Below, in pieces: positions 1 to 10,300 of a stretch of DNA of 64,000 nucleotides. The position numbers and the translations under genes were made by a program. Each line of letters opens with the position of its first letter. Position 1 is the stretch's first letter. Location: NCBI GenBank assembly GCA_001941065.1, contig MSHJ01000015.1, positions 248,001-312,000 of the forward strand, read 5' to 3'. The notes beneath the pieces were generated by a model. It worked only from the letters and a program-made list of their open reading frames with translations, ran no database searches and was not told the DNA's origin. The stretch comes from Alistipes sp. Zagget8 (lineage in GTDB: Bacteria > Bacteroidota > Bacteroidia > Bacteroidales > Rikenellaceae).

Positions 1-714
1 GGGTTCGAAACGGTAGGGGAGTTCGTACTCGGCCAGGATGGCGTGCATCTCCGTGTCGTTGTTGCCGGCCATGCCCAGCCGCTCGACCAGCTCGCCCACG
101 GGGCTTTTGCTCCCGGGCTGCCAGTCGACGATGCGGACCACGACCTTCTCGCCGTCGCGCACGTCGGGCCAGGTGCGCTTCGAGAGGTAAATATCCATCG
201 GCATGCGGCGCGAATCGGCCCGCACGAATATCTGGTGCAATCCGACCTCGGCCACACCCACATAGGGTTTGCGGTTGCGTTCGACGATCTTCGTGATCTC
301 GCCTTCCATCTGCCCGTTGCGGCCGCGGTGCATCACCACGACCTCCACGCGGTCGCCGTTCAGGGCGTTCGCCGCATTGCGCTGGTTGACGAATATGTCG
401 GCTTCCAACCCCTCGACCTTCACGTATACCGAACCCGACGCGGTCATGTCGGCCACGCCTTCGTAGTGGGGCAGGTGCTTCTGGGTGAGGCGGTATTTTT
501 CGCGTGCGCACTCCTCGACGATGCCCTCTTCGAAGAGCCGGTCGAGGATTTCGAGCGTTTCGCGGCGTCCCTCCTTCGAGGCGCCTCCCGATGCCGAAGC
601 GAGGTGCTTCAGCGAGAATTTATTGTTGGGAAATTCGCGCAGCAGGCTCAGTATCACCGATGTGCGGTCTGTTTTCCGGGCTCCTTTTCCGGAGCGTTGG
701 TTTTGTTTGTTCAT
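1..714 (-). CDS. rnr: Ribonuclease R, N-terminal part (cut by window edge)
   Basis: The protein starts MNKQNQRSGKGARK and about 238 residues are visible before the window ends. A basic tail is followed by a winged-helix-like segment (VILSLLREFPNNKFSLKHL), then RNase R/RNB-type cold-shock OB folds (ASGSVYVKVEG, ADIFVN, LNGDRVEVVV). Family members are processive 3'-5' exoribonucleases that degrade structured RNA, including rRNA and tmRNA-tagged messages; the catalytic RNB and S1 domains would lie outside the window. The ATG overlaps the stop of the upstream M20 amidohydrolase gene by 4 bases (ATGA), so translation is probably coupled and this is the last visible gene of the metH operon. Family assignment is firm; completeness cannot be judged. 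Confidence 0.88.
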   Translation of the reverse strand, partial: MNKQNQRSGKGARKTDRTSVILSLLREFPNNKFSLKHLASASGGASKEGRRETLEILDRLFEEGIVEECAREKYRLTQKHLPHYEGVADMTASGSVYVKVEGLEADIFVNQRNAANALNGDRVEVVVMHRGRNGQMEGEITKIVERNRKPYVGVAEVGLHQIFVRADSRRMPMDIYLSKRTWPDVRDGEKVVVRIVDWQPGSKSPVGELVERLGMAGNNDTEMHAILAEYELPYRFEP

Positions 715-1826
715 TGTTTTTCAAGAATTTTCCGGGCTAATCGGCCCATATAGCCGATGCCCACGTCTATGGCCCCTTCGTCGGGAGAGAATGTCGCCGT
801 GTGGGGTCGTCCGGCCGCGGCGCCCACGCCCAGCCGGTAGAACAGCGACGGATATTGCTGGCAATAGAATCCGAAATCCTCGGCCGTGGTCCTCAGCGGG
901 AGCATCTCGACTCCGAGACCTTCGGTTTTGGCCAGCGCCGCGGCGTGCTTGACGAGTATCTCGTTGTTTACCACGCACGGATAGCCGCGCCCGATCTCCA
1001 CCGCGGTCTTCACGCCGTGCCGGGCGTCGATGTCCGCCGCGATGATCCCGATGCGGCGGTGGATGATTCCGCGTTCGCGTTCGTCGAACGTGCGGAGCGT
1101 ACCCTCCATGTAGACCTCGTCGGGCACGATGTTCGTCGCGCCGTGGGCCTCCACGCGGCCCACCGACAGCACGCACTCCTCGTCGTTGAGCGCGATGAGG
1201 CGCGTCAGCAGTTCGGCGCCCGCCGCGACGGGGTCTTTGAGCTGTTTGCGCATCGCGCCGTGGCCGCCCGTGCCGTGTATCCGAAAGCGCAGTTCGTCGC
1301 TCGCGGCCATGTACTTTCCGGCGCGGAACCCGAGGGTCCCCACCTCCAGCTGCGGCTCGACGTGCTCGCCCACCACGGCCCGCACGTCGTATCCGTCGAA
1401 GGGCTTTTCGGCCAGCACCAGCGACGCTCCGCCGGGGTTGCACTCCTCGCCGGGCTGGAACAGCCCGAAGAGCGTGCCCCGGAAGTCGGGTGCTGCGGCG
1501 AACTCCTTCAGGACTCCGAACAGCACGGCGGCGTGCATGTCGTGGCCGCAGGCGTGCATCACCCCTTCGTTCTGCGACCGCCACGCGGCGTCGTTCTGCT
1601 CGTCGATGGGCAGGGCGTCGATGTCGGCACGCAGCACGACGGCACGCCGGTCGCTGTCGGCCGTTTTACGGCCTTCGATGCGGGCCAGCACGCCCGTGGA
1701 TGCTATCCTGCGGTGTTCGATGCCCAGCTCCGCGAGCTGCTGTTCGATGAATGCTGCCGTGTCGTGCTCCTTGAACGACAGTTCGGGATGCGCGTGCAGG
1801 CGGCGGCGAAATTCGACGGGTGTCAT
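711..1826 (-). CDS. M20-family metal-dependent amidohydrolase (N-acyl amino acid / hippurate hydrolase type)
   Basis: This 371-aa cytosolic protein has no signal peptide. It carries the M20D signature set: VVLRADIDALPIDE, the metal-binding ACGHDMHAA, QPGEECNPGG with the paired glutamates, and a C-terminal TAEDFGFY segment. The family uses two metal ions to remove acyl groups from amino acids or peptides (hippurate hydrolase, N-acetyl-L,L-diaminopimelate deacetylase, indole-acetyl-amino acid hydrolase). The exact substrate cannot be told from the sequence. It lies 13 bases after metF and overlaps rnr by 4 bases, so it looks like an internal gene of the metH-metF operon. The ATG chosen follows an A/T-rich leader and gives the normal family length. 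Confidence 0.9.
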   Translation of the reverse strand: MTPVEFRRRLHAHPELSFKEHDTAAFIEQQLAELGIEHRRIASTGVLARIEGRKTADSDRRAVVLRADIDALPIDEQNDAAWRSQNEGVMHACGHDMHAAVLFGVLKEFAAAPDFRGTLFGLFQPGEECNPGGASLVLAEKPFDGYDVRAVVGEHVEPQLEVGTLGFRAGKYMAASDELRFRIHGTGGHGAMRKQLKDPVAAGAELLTRLIALNDEECVLSVGRVEAHGATNIVPDEVYMEGTLRTFDERERGIIHRRIGIIAADIDARHGVKTAVEIGRGYPCVVNNEILVKHAAALAKTEGLGVEMLPLRTTAEDFGFYCQQYPSLFYRLGVGAAAGRPHTATFSPDEGAIDVGIGYMGRLARKILEKQ

Positions 1827-1839
1827 AATCGTAGTCTCT

Positions 1840-2796
1840 TTAAAATACCGCTTTCACGATCTTCTGGATGTTCGTCGTGCGGCTCATCGTGTAATAGTGT
1901 ACGACGGGAACGCCCGCGGCCATCAGTTCGCGGCTCTGGGCGATGGCCCATTCGGTCCCGACCTCGCGCACGTTGTCCGGATGCGCCTTTGCCTCGCGGA
2001 CCAGCTCTTCGGGCAGCTCTACGCCGAACGTCTCCGGGAGTATCTCCAGGTGTTTGAGCGTCGAAATGGGCTTCAGTCCGGGAATGATAGGCACCCCGAT
2101 TCCCGCCTCGCGGCAGCGGCGCACGAAATCGAAATAGCGGCTGTTGTCGAAGAACATCTGCGTCACGACATACTCCGCGCCGGCGTCGATCTTGTCTTTT
2201 AGGCGGACGATGTCCGAGGTGATGTCGCGGGCTTCGGCGTGCACCTCGGGATAGCCCGCCACGCCGATCGAGAATTTCGAGTGGTGGCACTCCTCGACCT
2301 CGCCGTCGATGAATTTTCCCTGATTCATGTCCGCGATCTGCCTGACCAGATCCACTGCGTGTGCGTGTCCCTGCGGATGGGGCATGAAGCGCTTTTCGTT
2401 CTGTGACTTGTCGCCGCGCAGGGCCAGCACGTTGTGCAGTCCGAGGAAATCCATGTCGATAAGCGTGTCCTCGATGTCGTATTTCGACAGTCCCCCGCAG
2501 ATCAGGTGGGGCACCACCTCCACGCCGTAGCGGTGTTGCAGGGCCGCCGAGATGCCGACCGTTCCGGGACGGCGCCGCACGACGTGCCATTCGATGCTGC
2601 CGTCCCCGCGCTCGGTCTCCTTGATCGCCTCGCGGTGGAACGTGATGTTGACATAGGCGGGATCGAAGGGCATCAGCGGCTCCACGGCGGCGAATATCTT
2701 CTGCATGCCGTCGCCCTTGAGCGGCGGCAGCAGTTCGAATGCGAACCGGGTGCGTCCGGAGGCGACCGCCTCGTTGATGATGTCTACTACGTTCAT
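1840..2796 (-). CDS. metF: 5,10-methylenetetrahydrofolate reductase
   Basis: The 318-aa protein starts MNVVDIINEAV and has the MTHFR barrel signatures FAFELLPPLKG (the family FE.xPP motif near the N terminus), ALRGDK and FIPGLKPI-like PIIPGLKPISTL. It reduces methylene-THF to 5-methyl-THF with a flavin cofactor, supplying the methyl group used by MetH, whose gene is directly upstream. The start codon overlaps the metH stop by 4 bases (ATGA), which decides the start; a longer same-frame reading continuing to 3570 runs through metH in another frame and is rejected. Co-location with metH supports a two-step methionine synthesis unit. Confidence 0.95.
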   Translation of the reverse strand: MNVVDIINEAVASGRTRFAFELLPPLKGDGMQKIFAAVEPLMPFDPAYVNITFHREAIKETERGDGSIEWHVVRRRPGTVGISAALQHRYGVEVVPHLICGGLSKYDIEDTLIDMDFLGLHNVLALRGDKSQNEKRFMPHPQGHAHAVDLVRQIADMNQGKFIDGEVEECHHSKFSIGVAGYPEVHAEARDITSDIVRLKDKIDAGAEYVVTQMFFDNSRYFDFVRRCREAGIGVPIIPGLKPISTLKHLEILPETFGVELPEELVREAKAHPDNVREVGTEWAIAQSRELMAAGVPVVHYYTMSRTTNIQKIVKAVF

Positions 2797-5700
2797 ACGT
2801 TGTTCGGTATAATCTTTTTCACCTCTCCGACCTCCATGCCGCGGCGGTCGGCATACTCCTCCAGCTGCTGCGCATCGACGGTCCCGATTGAGAAATAGTC
2901 GGCATCGGCCAGCAGCAGTCCGCACAGCGCTTCGCCGGGATCGATCATCCAGTTTTCGGTCAGCCGCATGCCGGTCGTGACCTCGGCGGCCAGCAGGTCG
3001 AATACCTCGCGTTTGAGCGAGTGGTCGGGCGTCGCCGGGTAGCCGAAGGCCATGCGGCGGCCGCGGTATTCGCCGCGGACGACCTGTTTCGGGGTGAGCG
3101 GTTCGCCGGTTTCGTAACCCCACATCTGGCGCCGCACGAAGGTGTGCACGGCCTCCGCGAAGGCTTCCGTGAGCCGGTCGGCCAGCAGTTTGGCCATAAT
3201 CGCCGAATAGTCGTCGCCTTCGGCGCGGAATTTTTCCGTGAGTTCTTTCAGTCCGATGCCGGCCGTCACGGCGAAACAGCCGATCCAGTCGTCCTTCGGG
3301 GCGATGTAATCCGCCAGCGACAGGTTCGCCTCCCCGCGCGTCTGGTTGCGGAGCATCGGAAGCCGCTTTTCGCGCCCTTTGGCGTCCGTCACCCAGATGT
3401 CGTCGTCCTCGGCGCGTGCCGGGAAGATGCCCACGACGCCCTGCAGCGTCAGCAGCCGCTCGTCGCGGATGCGGGCCAGCAGCGCCTGCGCATCGTCGAA
3501 AACCTTGCGGGCCTCGGCGCCCCGTTCGGGATGGTCCAGTATCTCGGGATACCGTCCCTTGAGCCCCCACGCCGGGAAGAAGAAATTCCAGTCGATAAAC
3601 GGCTCGGCGTCCGCCACGTCGAAATCCGGGAAGACCATGCGGCCCGGATGGAGCGGTTTTACAGGAATATGCGGTTGGACGCTCCGCCCCGCCTTGCGTG
3701 CCTCGGCGAGCGGCATCAGGTCGCGCATCCGCTGGCTGCGGGCGTACTCTCCGCGCAGGGCCTGCTGGTCGGCTTTCACCTTATCGACGTACAGATCGCC
3801 GTCCGGGCCGAGCAGCTGCGCCAGTATCTGGCTGTTGCGGCTGGCGTTCGCGGAGTGAATCACCGCCCCCGAATAGACCGGGGCGATCTTCACCGCCGTA
3901 TGGAGGTCCGAGGTCGTCGCACCCCCGATGATGACCGGGATGCGGAGCCCGCGGCGTTCCAGCTCCTCACAGACGTGGGCCATTTCGTCGAGCGACGGGG
4001 TGATCAGGCCGCTCAGGCAGATGCACTGCGCACCCCACGCCACCGCCTCGTCGACGATGCGTTCCGACTCGACCATCACGCCGAGGTCCCTGATTTCGTA
4101 TCCGTTGCAGGCCATCACGACCGCCACGATGTTCTTGCCGATGTCGTGCACGTCACCTTTTACGGTGGCTATCAGTACCTTGCCGGCGTTGTGAGAAATG
4201 CCGCCCGAACCCTGCTCGATGTAGGGCGTCAGCGCCGCCACGGCGCGTTTCATCACGCGGGCCGTTTTAACCACCTGGGGCAGAAACATTTTCCCTTCGC
4301 CGAACAGCACTCCGACCTGCTCCATAGCGGGCATCAGCAGCGTGTCGATTACGGCCATCGGACTGCCCAGCGCCTCGTAACCCTCCAGCGCGTCCTGTTC
4401 GATGTAGTCCGCTACGCCCTTGAGCATCGCGTGGGCGATGCGTTCTTTCAAGGTTCCCGCCCGCCAGGCGTCGGGAGCCTGCGTTTCGGTCCGGGCCGTC
4501 TGCTGCACCTGCTGCGCATATTCCGACAGTCGCTCGGCGGCGTCGGTCCGGCGGCAGAGGATCACGTCCTCGACGCGTTCCAGCAGCTCGGGCTCGATCT
4601 CGCTGTACACGCGGAGCAGCTGCGGATTGACGATGCCCATGTCCATCCCCGCGCGGATGGCGTGGTAGAGGAACGCCGAGTGCATCGCCTCGCGCACGGC
4701 GTTGTTGCCGCGGAAGGCGAACGAGAGGTTCGACACACCGCCCGAGACCTTCGCATAGGGGAGGTTCTCCTTGATCCAGCGCGTTGCGTCGATGAAAGCC
4801 TTGGCATAGCCGTCGTGCTCGGAAATGCCCGTCGCCACGGCCAGCACATTGGGGTCGAAGATGATGTCTTCCGCCGGGAATCCGTTGGCGGTAAGCAGTT
4901 TGTAGGCCCTTTCCGCAACCTCCACCTTCCGTTCGTAGGTGTCGGCCTGCCCCCGCTCGTCGAAGAGCATCACCACGGCGGCCGCTCCGAAGCGGTGTAT
5001 CTCCGCGGCCCGGCGCAGGAACTCCGTCTCGCCCTCCTTGAGCGATATGGAATTGACCACCGACTTACCCTGCGTCACCTCGAGTCCCGCTTGAAGCACC
5101 TCCCATTTCGACGAGTCGATCATCACCGGCACGCGGGCGATCTCGGGTTCCGAAGCCATCAGGTTCAGGAACGTGCGCATCGCCGCGGGGCCGTCGATCA
5201 GCCCGTCGTCCATGCAGACATCGACGATTTGCGCCCCGGCATCGACCTGTGCGCGGGCCACCGACAGCGCCTCTTCGTAATTCGCTTCGCGGATCAGCCG
5301 CGCGAACTTGGCCGATCCGGCGACGTTCGTGCGTTCGCCGATATTGATGAAATTGGCTTCGGGGACAATCCGCAGCGGCTCCAGTCCGCTCAGCACCGTC
5401 GTATGGCGGGGTTCGGGAACGGGCCGCGGGGCGTATTCCCCGGCAATCTTTGACAGGCAGAGTATGTGTGCGGGCGTGGTGCCGCAGCATCCGCCCACGA
5501 TGTTCACCAGTCCGCGCCGCAGGTACTCCCCGACATCTTCGGCGAACATCTCGGGCGTCTCGTCGTAACCGCCCATCACGTTCGGCAGACCCGCGTTGGG
5601 ATGCGCCGAAATGCGGGTCCCGGCCACCGCCGCCAGCCGTTCGAGGTAGGGGAGGAGCTGTTTGGCCCCGTAGGCGCAGTTGAAGCCGATGGAGAGCAGT

Positions 5701-6407
5701 TTTGCGTGCGACATCGAGGCGGCGAAGGCTTCGACGGTCTGCCCCGAGAGGGTGCGGCCGCTGGCGTCGGCCAGCGTTCCCGAGACCATCACGGGAATTG
5801 CCCAGCCCCGTTCGGCCGCAAGCAGGTCGATGGCGTAAAGGGCCGCCTTGGCGTTGAGCGTGTCGAAGACGGTCTCCACCAGTAGGATGTCCGCGCCGCC
5901 GTCCATGAGTCCCCGCGCCTGGTCCGAGTAGGCTTCGACCAGTTGCGCGAAGGTCACTTCGCGGGCCGCGGGGTTCGCCACGTCGGCCGACATCGAGGCC
6001 GTGCGGTTCGTGGGACCCATCGAACCCGCCACGAAACGGGGTTTCTGCGGGTTGCGGGCCGTGAATTCATCCGCCGCACGGCGGGCCGTTTCGGCGGCGG
6101 CCTTCGAAATCTCATAGGCCAGCCCCTCCATCCGGTAGTCGGCCAGCGACACGGCATTGGCGTTGAACGAGTCGGTCTCGATGATGTCGGCCCCGGCCTG
6201 CAGGTATTTTCGGTGAATCTCGCCGACGATCTCCGGGCGCGTCAGCGCGAGCAGGTCGTTGTACCCTTTCAGCAGCACCGGCCAGTCGCGGAAGCGTTCG
6301 CCGCGATAATCCTCCTCCTGAAGCCCGTAGCCCTGCACCATCGTGCCGAAGCCGCCGTCGAGCAGCAGGATGCGTTTTTCCAGTTGTTCGTATAGCGTCG
6401 TTGCCAT
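2793..6407 (-). CDS. metH: Cobalamin-dependent methionine synthase
   Basis: At 1204 aa this is a full-length MetH. The order is: homocysteine-binding barrel with zinc cysteines (GFNCAYG and GGCCGTTP, about residues 1-325); folate/pterin-binding barrel starting near NIGERTNVAGS; B12 cap; cobalamin domain with the axial-histidine motif GDVHDIGKN; and the C-terminal AdoMet reactivation domain (EYRGRRMAFGYPATPDHS). It transfers the methyl group of 5-methyl-THF to homocysteine through methylcobalamin. All domains are present with no truncation. The gene starts directly after the stop of the preceding lipoprotein gene (TAA then ATG, no gap) and overlaps metF. No B12 riboswitch was seen upstream. 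Confidence 0.97.
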   Translation of the reverse strand: MATTLYEQLEKRILLLDGGFGTMVQGYGLQEEDYRGERFRDWPVLLKGYNDLLALTRPEIVGEIHRKYLQAGADIIETDSFNANAVSLADYRMEGLAYEISKAAAETARRAADEFTARNPQKPRFVAGSMGPTNRTASMSADVANPAAREVTFAQLVEAYSDQARGLMDGGADILLVETVFDTLNAKAALYAIDLLAAERGWAIPVMVSGTLADASGRTLSGQTVEAFAASMSHAKLLSIGFNCAYGAKQLLPYLERLAAVAGTRISAHPNAGLPNVMGGYDETPEMFAEDVGEYLRRGLVNIVGGCCGTTPAHILCLSKIAGEYAPRPVPEPRHTTVLSGLEPLRIVPEANFINIGERTNVAGSAKFARLIREANYEEALSVARAQVDAGAQIVDVCMDDGLIDGPAAMRTFLNLMASEPEIARVPVMIDSSKWEVLQAGLEVTQGKSVVNSISLKEGETEFLRRAAEIHRFGAAAVVMLFDERGQADTYERKVEVAERAYKLLTANGFPAEDIIFDPNVLAVATGISEHDGYAKAFIDATRWIKENLPYAKVSGGVSNLSFAFRGNNAVREAMHSAFLYHAIRAGMDMGIVNPQLLRVYSEIEPELLERVEDVILCRRTDAAERLSEYAQQVQQTARTETQAPDAWRAGTLKERIAHAMLKGVADYIEQDALEGYEALGSPMAVIDTLLMPAMEQVGVLFGEGKMFLPQVVKTARVMKRAVAALTPYIEQGSGGISHNAGKVLIATVKGDVHDIGKNIVAVVMACNGYEIRDLGVMVESERIVDEAVAWGAQCICLSGLITPSLDEMAHVCEELERRGLRIPVIIGGATTSDLHTAVKIAPVYSGAVIHSANASRNSQILAQLLGPDGDLYVDKVKADQQALRGEYARSQRMRDLMPLAEARKAGRSVQPHIPVKPLHPGRMVFPDFDVADAEPFIDWNFFFPAWGLKGRYPEILDHPERGAEARKVFDDAQALLARIRDERLLTLQGVVGIFPARAEDDDIWVTDAKGREKRLPMLRNQTRGEANLSLADYIAPKDDWIGCFAVTAGIGLKELTEKFRAEGDDYSAIMAKLLADRLTEAFAEAVHTFVRRQMWGYETGEPLTPKQVVRGEYRGRRMAFGYPATPDHSLKREVFDLLAAEVTTGMRLTENWMIDPGEALCGLLLADADYFSIGTVDAQQLEEYADRRGMEVGEVKKIIPNNV

Positions 6408-7223
6408 TTATTTCTCGATTATTTCTATTTCGAAGAGCTTCGGCCAGTTCTTGCCCGTCACGAAGATGCGGTCTGCGGCGGCATCATAGGCGATGCCGTT
6501 CAGCACGTCGGTCTCCGGGGCGGCCTCCGCTTCGGGCAGCAGGCCCGTCAGGTCCACGATGCCCTCCACGACGCCCGTCGCGGGATCGATGATCGCGATC
6601 TGGTCGGTGGTGTAGACGTTGGCCCATAGTTTGCCCCCGATCCACTCCAGTTCGTTGAGGTAGTTGACCGGCACGCCCTTGAAAGTCACCGTCACGCGCT
6701 TTTCGCGGCGAAACGTCGCGGGGTCCACCGTGTGGATGTTGGCCGTGCCGTCGGACATGTAGAGTTTCGTGCCGTCGGTCGTGAGCCCCCAGCCTTCGCC
6801 GGGATAGCGGTGGTCGCGGATTTTCTGCAGTTTGCCGTCTTTCAGCGAATACACGTGTGCCGTGTTCGACTGCCAGGTGAGCTGGAAGAGTTCGTCGCCC
6901 ACGCGGGCGATTCCCTCGCCGAATTCCGAGCGGGGCAGGCGTGCCAGCACGTCGGTTCTGCCGGTCGAGAGGTCGATGGTCTGCACCCGCGATTCGCCGT
7001 ATTGCCCCGTTCCCTCCCACAGGAGGCCGTTGTCGTAGTACAGTCCTTGGGTGTAGGCCTCCGTGGAGTGGGGATAGGCCGCCACGATGCGGTAGGTGTA
7101 TGTTTTGGGCTGCGTCTGTGCTGCTGCCGGGGCCGTCTGCGCCGTGCGTTTGGAACGCGCCGCGGAGCCGCCGCATGAACAGCATATACCGATAGTCAGA
7201 GCCGTAATAAGTATCTTTTTCAT
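6408..7223 (-). CDS. Glutaminyl-peptide cyclotransferase-like lipoprotein (plant-type QC beta-propeller)
   Basis: The 271-aa protein begins with a lipoprotein signal (MKKILITALTIGICCSCGG; lipobox cysteine near residue 17). The body matches the plant/bacterial glutaminyl cyclotransferase family (Glu_cyclase_2): YPHSTEAYTQGLYY, LWEGTGQYGES, EGWGLTTDGTKLYMSDG, YLNELEWIGGKLWANVY and DVLNGIAYD. This five-bladed propeller enzyme cyclises N-terminal glutamine to pyroglutamate on exported proteins. Predicted location is periplasmic, membrane-anchored. It is the first gene of the metH-metF operon, with a TACCTTTG promoter box 22 bases upstream. Why a cyclotransferase leads a methionine operon is unclear; the zero-base junction to metH makes co-transcription likely. 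Confidence 0.85.
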   Translation of the reverse strand: MKKILITALTIGICCSCGGSAARSKRTAQTAPAAAQTQPKTYTYRIVAAYPHSTEAYTQGLYYDNGLLWEGTGQYGESRVQTIDLSTGRTDVLARLPRSEFGEGIARVGDELFQLTWQSNTAHVYSLKDGKLQKIRDHRYPGEGWGLTTDGTKLYMSDGTANIHTVDPATFRREKRVTVTFKGVPVNYLNELEWIGGKLWANVYTTDQIAIIDPATGVVEGIVDLTGLLPEAEAAPETDVLNGIAYDAAADRIFVTGKNWPKLFEIEIIEK

Positions 7224-7244
7224 TTGTCGGATAGAACTAATTTA

Positions 7245-7252
7245 CAAAGGTA
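7245..7252 (-). promoter_or_regulatory. Promoter -7 box (TACCTTTG) of the cyclotransferase-metH-metF operon
   Basis: Read on the minus strand this is TACCTTTG, an exact match to the Bacteroidota TAnnTTTG -7 element, 22 bases before the first ATG. The leader would be about 15 nt, too short for a riboswitch. Confidence 0.65.
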
Positions 7253-7393
7253 GCGAATCTGATTGAATTTTCCGTCTGAAAAGCGTAATTTTGTCGAAAA
7301 CACACACCTTGGAAATGAAATTCCGCAAATGGGATTTCCTGCATTTTTTACTTTGTCGGAAAAGGTGTACTTTAGTGCCTAAATTGTTCGACG

Positions 7394-10300
7394 ATGCGTG
7401 TGAAAGGATGGATGCTTTGTATTGCCGGATTATCATTGGCAGTCGTGCTGCGGGGAGCCCCGGCGCAGATGCCTATGATAACCGGCGGCATTCGCAATTT
7501 ACATATCAACGGTTTTTGCCGGGATAGTGTCGAACGTCTGTGGATAGCCACGTCGAAAGGCCTGTGTTGTTACGATGGTTCCGATTATGCTTATTATTAC
7601 CATCAGTCAGACGATTCGGCCAGTCTGGGCGATGATAACGTGAATGCCGTGCTTTGTGACGGAACAGAGGGCGTTTGGGTTGCCCATGGACAGGGCGTGG
7701 CGTTGCTGCGTGCTGCGGAAGGGTACTTTCAACCGTACTCCTATGCAGATCGGAAACGGTGCCATTTCGCTTCGTTGGTCCGGTTCGGGGGTGACGTATA
7801 TGCCTGCGGATTGAAGGGGATTGCACGGGCGGATCGTGGCGGCGGATTGTTGACACCTTGTTATGAAAGTGATTTTTTCGTGCGGACGATGTCGCCTGTG
7901 CCGACTGGCGATTGGTGGATCGGGGGCGGTCTGGACGAAGGGGTTATCGTGTGCCTCGACGGTGAATTCCGGGAAAAAAGGCGTTTTGCATTGGGGCGTT
8001 CGAAACGGGTGAACTGTTCCAATTTGCATCCGGACGGTCGGGTTTGGTTCGGTACGGAGGCCGGTATCGTTGTGGCGGAATCCGGACAGGGCGGATTGTG
8101 CCGCTCTTTTTTCGGTGCATTGGAGCCTGAACTGGCAAGATTGCGGGTGACGACGATTCAATTCCTCGGGGATGGCCGGACGCTGATCGGTTCCGATAAC
8201 CGGGGTTTGTTTGTGCTCGATGCTGCCTGCAGGACACTTGTGCCGTGCGGGGATACTCCCTTCTTCGAGGATGAAATACCCGGTTCCGTGACGTGTTGTC
8301 TGGCAGAGGAAAACGGAAATATCTGGGTCGGGACGTTTGACCGGGGGCTTTTCCGGGGGACTGTGGCCGAACGGACATTCAACCGGGACCGTTGCCTGCA
8401 TGAACTGCTGGCCGGAAAGTTCGTTTCGTCGGTTTGCGAAACGCCCGACGGGACGTTGTGGCTGGGGACACTTTACGATGGGTTGTTTCGTTACGATCCT
8501 CGCACCGGGCGATCGGGACGCTATACGGCCGGAAATTCGCCGATTTTCGCAGGCGCTAACCGCGATTTCGTCCAATGCGTGTATACCGATTCCCGCGGAA
8601 AACTGTGGATCGGGAGCGAAGTTTCGCTGGCCGAAGCCGAGTATCGTGCAGGCAGGCTGCATCTGTTGCGGAGTTTCCCGATTCGGGCCGTTACTTTGTG
8701 CGAGGACGAAATGGGCCGGATTTGGGCCGGAACAGCCCGTAACGGAGCGTATATTATTACACCCGGCGATTCTGCTCCGGTTAACCTGCTTGTGAATCCC
8801 GCGGCCGAGAGTAATAATATAACGCGGATCATACGGGGCGATGCAGGTGAAATGCTGCTTTCTGCTTTTTCCATGGGGGTGTTCCGTGTCGATGAGAAAA
8901 CGCTGCATCCGTATCCGCTCGTCTGTGGCGGAATGCCGGCCCGTTTGGAGACGAGTGTCGTTACGATGAATTATGACAGGGAGCGCCGGCGGTTGTGGCT
9001 GGGCGCCTATGGAAGCGGACTGGGCCTTTTCGATCGGGAGCGTGGCGCGGCGCATTTCTATGGCCGGAGCGAAGGCCTTCCGAGCAATGACATACTCGGT
9101 ATCGAACGGTCAGACGATCTGATTTGGATCAGTACGTCGTATGGTATTTCGCGCTTCGACCCGGACCGGAATGTATTCCTGAACTTTTTTGACGATGATG
9201 GAACGGGAGGCAATCAATTCCATGAAAAGAGTTCCTTTCGTGACCGGGGCGGAAATATCTGTTTCGGCGGGAATCACGGACTGACCCGTTTTGACCCTGC
9301 GGCAATAGTTCCTTCGTCCGGACAGGCCCCGGTGGTATTGACAGACCTGAAGATCGGGAACCGGACAGTACGGCCCGGAGATACGGACGGCATACTGGAG
9401 CGTGTCCTGCAACTGACCGAACGTATCGTTTTGAACCATCGGCAGCGGGTTTTCTCCGTCGATTATGGCGGGGTCGACCTGATATCGCCCCAGACATTGC
9501 GCTATGCCTATAAATTGGAGGGATTCGATGCGGACTGGAATTATGTGGAGCACCATCGCCGGGCGGTTTATTCGAATCTGCGGCCGGGAAGCTACCGCTT
9601 GTCGGTTAAGGCCTGCAATCGGGACGGTACCTGGGAGAATGCAGGCCAGGCATCGTTGTGGATCGATGTGAAAGGCTCCCCATGGCTTTCGCTTTGGGCA
9701 TTGGCCGGTTATGCTGCTGCTGTGCTGACCGTCGTTTTTTTCGTACTGGGACTCGTCTTCAGAAACCGCATGAATGCAGCCCGTTTGCGATTGGCAGAGG
9801 CCGAAAAGCGCCGTGAACAGGAACTGTCGCTGCTGAAAGTCCGTTTTTTCGGGAATATGTCGCATGAACTGCGGACTCCGCTGACTCTGATTTGCGGAGG
9901 GATTGGTCTGCTGAAGGACCGGGGGAAAGATCCGGCGGAGGCTGCGCGGCTGACCGATTTGGTCGATTATAACATTCGCAGGCTGCTCCGGTTGCTCGAT
10001 CAGATGGTCGATCTGACGAAGATCGTCGGCGATGCCTTGCCGCTCGGCGTGCAGTATGACGATGCGGCCGCGCTCGTGCGTGATATTACGGCCGGGTTTG
10101 CTTGTTCGGCCCATGAGAAAGGACTGGAGATAAGGCTCGAAGGCGCTGATGATCCGTTGCGTGTACCCGCGGATTTCGATAAACTGGACAAGATCGTTTA
10201 CAACCTGCTGTCCAACGCGGTAAAATATACGCCCCGGCAGTCGGGAAGTATCTGTGTGCGGATAGAGCGTGTGACCGATCCGGGTCGACACTTTAACCTT

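Noticed and set aside
1840..3570. Long minus-strand frame that would extend MetF to 576 aa
   Set aside because: The extra part lies inside metH in another frame and has no family features; the ATG at 2796 overlapping the metH stop is the proper start.
3021..5453. Very long antisense frames over metH and other GC-rich genes
   Set aside because: Expected shadow frames in GC-rich DNA; His/Arg-rich translations with no domains.
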